Positions 60,534 through 64,000 of a DNA stretch of 64,000 bases are shown here, in pieces. Source of the DNA: Parelaphostrongylus tenuis. Taxonomy: Eukaryota; Nematoda; Chromadorea; Rhabditida; Metastrongylidae. The stretch is from positions 186,001-250,000 of the forward strand of contig JAHQIW010007345.1 of NCBI GenBank assembly GCA_019055375.1. The letters are read 5' to 3'. Position numbers and translations under genes: made by a program. The notes beneath the pieces were generated by a model that did not search any database, was not told the origin of the DNA, and saw only the letters and a program-made list of their open reading frames with translations. Positions within the stretch are counted from its first letter, which is position 1; every line of letters starts with the position of its first letter.

Positions 60534-61788
60534 ACGTCTCAAATGACGTCGCAATACAAGCCACTCTTGAATTACTGATAGAAAACATAGAAAACGGAGA
60601 TATGTTTGGCTTGTCGGTCCAACAGCTTGTCACACTCCTTAAGTCATGTTTGAGCTGTTCGGTATTTAGGTGGTCGGGAAAATATTTCGCACAAATTAGA
60701 GGGTTGGCAATGGGGCAAAGACTAGCACCCAGCTTAGCCATCGCTTTCATGTCAAAAGTGGAAGCTACAGTTCTCCATCGGCGTCCAATACTCTACTGTC
60801 GCTATATAGACGATTGTTTTATCATCTGCTCTACACAAGAGGAGATCGATAAGTACTTTGAAATCCTGAGCGGACAGTCAGAGTTTATTAAGTTGACGCG
60901 AGAACAACAAAATTCAGAGAGCTGGCTTCCCTTCTTGAACGTTCAAATTCAACTTAATGAAAGTGGCTATAGCACAAAATGGTATCGCAAGCCTAGTAAC
61001 AAAAACATCTTGGTACATTACCTTTCTTCCCATCCCTCACATACTAAAAAGGCACTTATCCGAAATATGTATCGAACAGCTGTAAGTGTCTGTACAGGAG
61101 ACGATGAAAGAAGGGAATCACTAGACTTAGCGCGAAAAATAGCCATTTCTAATGGGTATAAAGAAAAAGAAAAACTAACGTTAAGCCCAAAAGGAGCGAA
61201 AAGCCTCGCAATGAGAACGACAGGGCGCCACACCTAAACAATAAGGTACCTCTTAAACTACCTTTCATAACAGACGAAGTCAGTACCGCTATTAGAAAGT
61301 GTCTAAAAAACAGTGGTCTAGAAGATTCTGTAGGAATTGTAGAAATTTCACCCAAAACACTGCGTCGTCAATTAGTTCAAAACCGCTTGTATGACCGTCT
61401 ATGTAATACAAAGGACGGCGTTATTTGTCCCAACGGTAGAGACGGCGATTGCATGAGCGTAGGTACAATATACCTTATCTCTTGTAAGACATGTGGTGGC
61501 GAATATATTGGCGAAACAGGCAGACCACTTCACGTCCGCATTAAAGAACACCTAGACGGAAAAACAAGTAAAGACCCAAGTAAACCTCTAGGTACACACA
61601 GGATGCAAAGGCACAACGATGACGACTTCGAGGTAGTAGTCAAAATCCTGGGACACGAACCAAAAACATCGGCGCGAAAGACCCTTGAAGCTTTGTGGAT
61701 AAATTCCAGAAACCCGCAAATGAACAAAAAGGGCGAGTGCCTTAACATAACCAACCACATGGCACCTTATCTCAGATTGATTTTCTAG
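60528..61788 (+). pseudogene. Second Penelope-like RT/GIY-YIG copy, truncated and frameshifted
   Basis: Begins at TNVSNDVAIQ, so the first catalytic Asp (motif A) is gone. GLAMGQRLAPSLAIAF and YCRYIDDCFII follow. After NGYKEK the frame is lost: the A run in AAAGAAAAAGAAAA is one shorter than in the minus copy, giving an early stop at 61237. The remainder (61238-61788) continues in another frame with an intact GIY-YIG region, but the Cys of KDCVIC is Gly here. Few other differences from the minus copy (for example THE/TLE, LPS/LPF, NGQ/SGQ), so the pair is young. Confidence 0.85.
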
Positions 61789-62027
61789 CATGGGTCTCAG
61801 ATGGCACCTATCCATAATTTGACCTAGTGACACGGGGGCGGGCTCATACGTCACCTTGGGCGCTAGCAACATAGGTAGTCCCTGAATTAGATGGTAAGGT
61901 GAGTGGTTTCCCCGAATTAGTTATCGCTTATCAACACCGTAGATTTTCAATTTATTTATTTATTTATTTTTTCTCTCACAGTATATAGTCATATAAATAA
62001 CGCTACAACGATTGATACGTTCAGGCT

Positions 62028-62055
62028 CTGAAGAAGGCGTATTTGCCGAAACGTC
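62028..62055 (+). ncRNA. Hammerhead-like motif in the 3' part of the plus Penelope copy
   Basis: CTGAAGA, one extra A, GGC-GTATTT-GCC, GAAACGTC. The CTGANGA core and the GAAA and GTC elements are all present. Stem III is only ACGT without a loop and stem I pairs over about two bases, so a monomer should be inactive. Hammerheads with minimal stem III are known from Penelope-like elements. Confidence 0.35.
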
Positions 62056-62214
62056 AGGCACAAGCAAACGCGAAAACCCATCGACTGGAAAGAAGAACAA
62101 TCGATTGGGGAAAAAGATACCAACCTCGTGAAGCTCTAAATAAAGATTAGTTTTTTAAGCTTTTCTTATCAATCTCCATGAGAGTTTTGGTTCTTTGTGA
62201 TTATAAGGGGACAA

Positions 62215-62950
62215 ATGAAAAAGCGACCTCATTTGCAGGAGAGAAATTTCTCGTAGGAGTGTTGGTAACCATTTGAAAGCTGAGATTTCAGCCTACAGCC
62301 CTACATTGCCAATCTTCAAAAACACCCACTTATAACGCTGTAGAATGCAAAAAGAGCTATGTCTCAGACGCGCATGTTTCTCGCCAGGCAGAGCTATTTC
62401 TTTTAACTATTAGTAACCCTACAATAGCGTGAACGTTTCTGATTTCGTCGCTATGCTTATATCCTGAAAAGACTGTTTCAATGAAGCGCAGAAGGTAAAA
62501 TAAGCTGAATTTTCATCTGTGATCAAGATGAACTTTGGCCAATTTGCGTGCTGGCTGAGGCGGGCAATAGACTTTGCACCGATCACGTTGTTGCCTCAGC
62601 AAGCCGCACGTGAGTTGGCCAAAGTTCACATTGGTCGCAGATGGGAATTCAACTTATCTTACCTGCTGCGCTTCAGAGCAGCGGTCTTTTAAGGACTAAA
62701 GCACAGCGTTGGAATCAGAAGAGATTACGCTATCGAACGATTGCTGTTAGTCCGAAGGTAGAGCTCTGTCCGTAGAACTATGCACCTCTCCAACGCAAGA
62801 AATCTCCTTCCGTAGCAGCGTCAGAAAAGGGTCTTTCAAAGAGCGGCGACGTGGGGCTGTAGCCTGAAGCCTCAGCTTTCGAATGATTAGCAACACTCCT
62901 ACGTAAAGCTCCTCTCCAGAGAGTGAAGTCGGTTTTCCATTTCTTCCCTT
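62215..62950. repeat. Foldback element M2 (family M), about 365-bp arms
   Basis: The left arm (62215-62585) carries GTAGGAGTGTTGGTAACCAT, GAAAGCTGAGATTTCAGCC, ACAATAGCGTGAACG and GATGAACTTTGGCCAA. The right arm (62590-62950) carries their complements: TTGGCCAAAGTTCACATTGG, GATTACGCTATCGAACG, GCCTCAGCTTTCGAATGA and TTAGCAACACTCCTACG. The centre is near 62588. No ORF, so non-autonomous. It abuts the Penelope pair. Confidence 0.7.
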
Positions 62951-64000
62951 AAAATCAGAAAGAACCCAAATTTTTTTATTTGCATAGCATATGCTTTAGA
63001 GTTACATTCTCTCAAAACAAGCCATAGAAGTGTACATTATAAATTGAAAGTTTATTCTTTTCGCGATTATGTGGTTTTCCTGTTGAAAATCAAAGATTTT
63101 TAAAAGGCGTGGGGATTCTTTTTGCCAAAAAAAACATTTATGGAAGTTTTCTCGGTGATGATATATTCTCTGCGACATAATGTCTCTAACATATAAACTT
63201 TACTATATGACTGCACCAATAAAACTGCTGTGACGTTTAAGCAGCAAGCTAATTACTTCGAGAGAAAAACGTTTTATTCTTTTCGCTGCTGCAAAGCGCT
63301 GAGAACGCTTTCGAGAAAGTAGGCCCTTTGTTAGAATTGCCGTTTTCAAGCTATTGGGTTTTTGCAGAAGTATTTGTGCTTTAAGACTTGCTGAAACTGC
63401 AAATTGGTACTTCGCTTCAAATGGCGATAATGGCAGAATAGTTGACATGGAGTCTTCTCCATCATCTCTTATAGTCTCAAGAGGATCAGTTTTGATAAAA
63501 TTTCTTTTCCCTTAACTTCTGATCAAGGTGGTACAGAAGTAATTGCGGTTCATGCATTGTGCAAACGAGTCTTCTCACGAAACCTCTTAGACCACCATGT
63601 ACTGTAAGGTCATAAAGAGTTCTTGGGCAGAATGCGTTGTTGATATTGCGAGTTGTCTCTGTGCTATACAACTCATCCTAATCTCATAATTCGAAACCGC
63701 AGTTACTTTTGCACCGTCCTTAGTTTGAAATAATTATGATATATATAACAAAAAATATGACATTAGCAACCAGACATAAAGCTAGAAATGCGCAATGAAA
63801 TGATGTCATATATATGAGATTGTATTACAACGTCAGCGGCGCAGCATTTCAACAAGATATAAGCCGCAGTTACTTATTTATCAACTTGATCTCAAGTGAT
63901 CACTTAAGCTTATTGAAAACTGTATCCAGTAAAAAAGCCTTGAAATAACCGTGTATCCAAAATTACGCAAACCGTGCGCAAAGGGTTAAATGAAGTAGTA
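62951..64000. other. AT-rich end of window, nothing assignable
   Basis: About 1 kb without recognisable repeat or exon. The open frames at 63203-63448 and 63486-63671 on the minus strand have no motif or splice support. Confidence 0.5.

Larger units (their letters stand above)
58434..62181. mobile_element. Head-to-head inverted pair of Penelope-like retroelements
   Basis: Two near-identical copies face away from a junction at about 60530: one reads leftwards to about 58505, the other rightwards to about 62170. Each ends in the same 3' sequence (CCAACCTCGTGAAGCTC, AATAAAG, TTTTCTTATC). The left copy runs further 5'; the right one starts within the reverse transcriptase. CAATCTCCATGA occurs at 58434-58445 and 62170-62181, directly outside the pair apart from about 59 extra bases on the left, and is a candidate target-site duplication. 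The enzymes are a reverse transcriptase joined to a GIY-YIG endonuclease, diagnostic of canonical Penelope-like elements. Inverted partial dimers are common in this group. Confidence 0.85.

Noticed and set aside
1..64000. CRISPR arrays, bacterial operons, rRNA genes
   Set aside because: None seen; splice sites, SINEs and intron structure show eukaryotic DNA.

Overview
The window looks like nuclear DNA of a parasitic nematode, probably a clade V strongylid of the hookworm type. It is AT-rich and genes are split into short exons with TTTCAG- or TTCTAG-like acceptors and GTAAG or GTGAG donors. Introns reach several kilobases and are packed with repeats. The recognisable proteins (an RpiA-type isomerase and an ELO elongase with nematode-style motifs) and a GIY-YIG Penelope-like retroelement fit that. 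I could run no searches, so the species is an inference.

Layout. 1-819: a tRNA-like SINE and a foldback repeat carrying two hammerhead-ribozyme motifs. 820-6963 (+): ribose-5-phosphate isomerase (rpia-1), seven exons seen; the first exon is missing or lies outside. 6964-11032: convergent intergenic DNA with a second hammerhead-bearing foldback. 11033-16244 (-): an ELO fatty acid elongase most like nematode ELO-3, seven exons, one of them with a one-base frameshift in a T run. Its introns hold a mariner relic, a decayed hammerhead copy and the best element of the window: a 446-bp insertion with an 11-bp target-site duplication, two identical 162-bp direct repeats and two intact-looking hammerheads exactly 282 bp apart. 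This is the layout described for retrozymes.

16245-31545 is mostly featureless AT-rich DNA with tRNA-derived SINE copies. At 31.5-31.8 kb two putative first exons diverge, only 65 bp apart. The plus-strand one opens a four-exon gene (31788-48628) for a 140-residue basic protein I do not recognise, with introns of 6.4 and 9.2 kb. Inside those introns lie SINE copies, a further well-formed hammerhead (42403-42444, -) and a possible signal-peptide exon.

48629-64000 is repeat-dominated: two large foldback elements of one family, a palindromic tRNA-SINE inserted in one of them with a 17-bp target-site duplication, mariner C-terminal relics, a second tRNA-SINE palindrome and a minisatellite. Its largest element is a head-to-head inverted pair of Penelope-like elements (58.5-62.2 kb) with reverse transcriptase and GIY-YIG endonuclease.

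The cellular genes have unrelated jobs (pentose phosphate pathway, fatty acid elongation). The theme that connects the window is retroelements: a Penelope-like element of the kind known to be associated with hammerhead ribozymes lies about 45 kb from a small non-autonomous hammerhead element that could depend on such an enzyme. That link is inference.
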